Of a DNA stretch of 46,858 nucleotides, positions 46,445 to 46,858 are shown in pieces (position 1 is the stretch's first letter; each line of letters opens with the position of its first letter). The position numbers and the translations under genes are program-made. The DNA lies in the IMG/VR virus record IMGVR_UViG_3300018013_000015, positions 1 through 46,858 of that record; one strand, given 5' to 3'. This DNA is from a virus. The notes beneath the pieces are model-generated. The model did no database searches and was not told where the DNA came from. It saw only the letters and a program-made list of their open reading frames with translations.

Positions 46445-46858
46445 CTACTCTTCCGTACTGAGTACGAAATTAAACGCGCTCATAGCATCTGCTCCCTTAA
46501 TCTTCAGAATCGCATTATACCAATCCATGTACTTGAACATCAGACCAGCTTGCGTGGGAATCATAGTGCCGGCGTGCTGGCTAAAGAGTATGCGATCTCC
46601 TATGCGAATATCCTCCTTGGCTAGTTCCTCTCCTGCTTTCTTACCAGTGGACAGAATGATCCCAGTCGTGGGAAGGTTCTTAGAACTCTTCGGCACTATG
46701 ATCAAGCCGCCTTGACCTTTGCAGGTAGGGCATTCCTCAAACTTAGATTCGCGGCCCTCTTTCACTTCGATTTTTTTCTTCCCGTTGCAGGTCTTACACT
46801 CGAAGCCGGTGAGAGGTATGTCGATGCTTACTAGTATCTTCTCGCCGATGGCTCTGAA
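46445..46858 (-). CDS. GroES-like co-chaperonin with zinc motif, C-terminal part (continues from window base 1)
   Basis: C-terminal 96 codons of the 192-residue protein plus the 123-bp overlap. After the second cysteine pair the sequence resumes as GroES: GGLIIV at the place of the GroES GGIVL tripeptide, TTGIILSTGKK (like RGEVLAVGNG), IRIGDRILFSQHAGTMI (like VKVGDIVIFNDGYGVK) and a final strand near residues 162-176. GroES normally forms a seven-subunit lid on GroEL, and phage versions (T4 gp31) redirect GroEL to capsid protein. No GroEL is encoded here, so a host chaperonin would be the partner. The cytoplasm is the expected location. The gene ends about 50 bases before a bidirectional terminator. 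Confidence 0.75.
   Translation of the reverse strand, partial: FRAIGEKILVSIDIPLTGFECKTCNGKKKIEVKEGRESKFEECPTCKGQGGLIIVPKSSKNLPTTGIILSTGKKAGEELAKEDIRIGDRILFSQHAGTMIPTQAGLMFKYMDWYNAILKIKGADAMSAFNFVLSTEE
46736..46858. repeat. Terminal direct repeat (circular assembly overlap), copy 2
   Basis: Exact second copy of bases 1-123. A true short direct terminal repeat cannot be excluded from sequence alone. However, the position is in mid-gene and the length is like an assembler overlap, which argues for an artefact of circularity. Confidence 0.95.

Noticed and set aside
46357-46461. 34-codon plus-strand frame beginning MKKPHSIFRVGL
   Set aside because: It is encoded by the terminator stem itself and runs into the converging GroES-like gene; not supported as a gene.
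1-46735. Search by eye for integrase, repressor/Cro pair or attachment site
   Set aside because: No tyrosine or serine recombinase motif and no lambda-type repressor was found; lysogeny is not supported, though unknown small genes leave some doubt.

Overview
The window is the complete genome of a tailed bacteriophage (Caudoviricetes). Bases 46736-46858 repeat bases 1-123 exactly, so this is a circular or circularly permuted genome of 46,735 bp opened at an arbitrary point, inside a GroES-like gene. Virion genes include terminase, portal and capsid, then three long ejection-type proteins and one large spike. There is no recognisable tape measure, tail tube or integrase. I infer a podovirus-like, probably lytic phage. 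The host cannot be fixed from the sequence. The spike carries a classic Sec signal peptide and phage tail-fibre-type repeats, which fits a Gram-negative, possibly soil, host (inference only).

Layout. The left arm (about 19.1 kb down to 0, continuing through the junction to 46.4 kb) is transcribed on the minus strand. From 19.07 to 14.1 kb lie ten small genes of unknown function, separated by unusually long and strongly folded intergenic segments. From 14.1 to 9.65 kb comes a compact, overlapping block with a J-domain protein, a VWA (MIDAS) protein, an FtsK-type translocase, small membrane and zinc-binding proteins and an L,D-transpeptidase-like candidate lysin, closed by a rho-independent terminator. 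A consensus promoter at 9.53-9.56 kb then starts the replication and recombination operon: ribbon-helix-helix regulator, zinc protein, Cas4/RecB-like nuclease, Sak4-like ATPase, SSB-like protein, HAD phosphatase, UDG-like plus 3'-5' exonuclease fusion, family A polymerase, DUF3987 helicase-like ATPase and the GroES-like protein. That operon ends at a bidirectional terminator at 46.36 kb.

The right arm (19.89-46.33 kb, plus strand) is the packaging and virion operon. It begins at a TTGACA-17-TAGACT promoter lying only 6 nt from the first start codon. The order is small proteins, small terminase candidate, large terminase with an intein, two tail-anchored small membrane proteins, portal, scaffold-like, decoration, capsid, connector and tail candidates, three ejection-type proteins, a PurD-like ATP-grasp enzyme, the spike and a small membrane protein.

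The most unusual elements are: (1) a GroES-like co-chaperonin whose mobile-loop position holds a DnaJ-type CxxCxG zinc motif, in a phage that also encodes a J-domain protein; (2) a 349-bp degenerate inverted repeat centred on an AT-only core at 18.26 kb; (3) a recurrent small hairpin placed 0-10 nt upstream of Shine-Dalgarno sites in both arms; (4) mutually exclusive hairpins and three-way-junction folds in untranslated regions; (5) an intein in the large terminase; and (6) a purine-biosynthesis-type ATP-grasp enzyme among virion genes.
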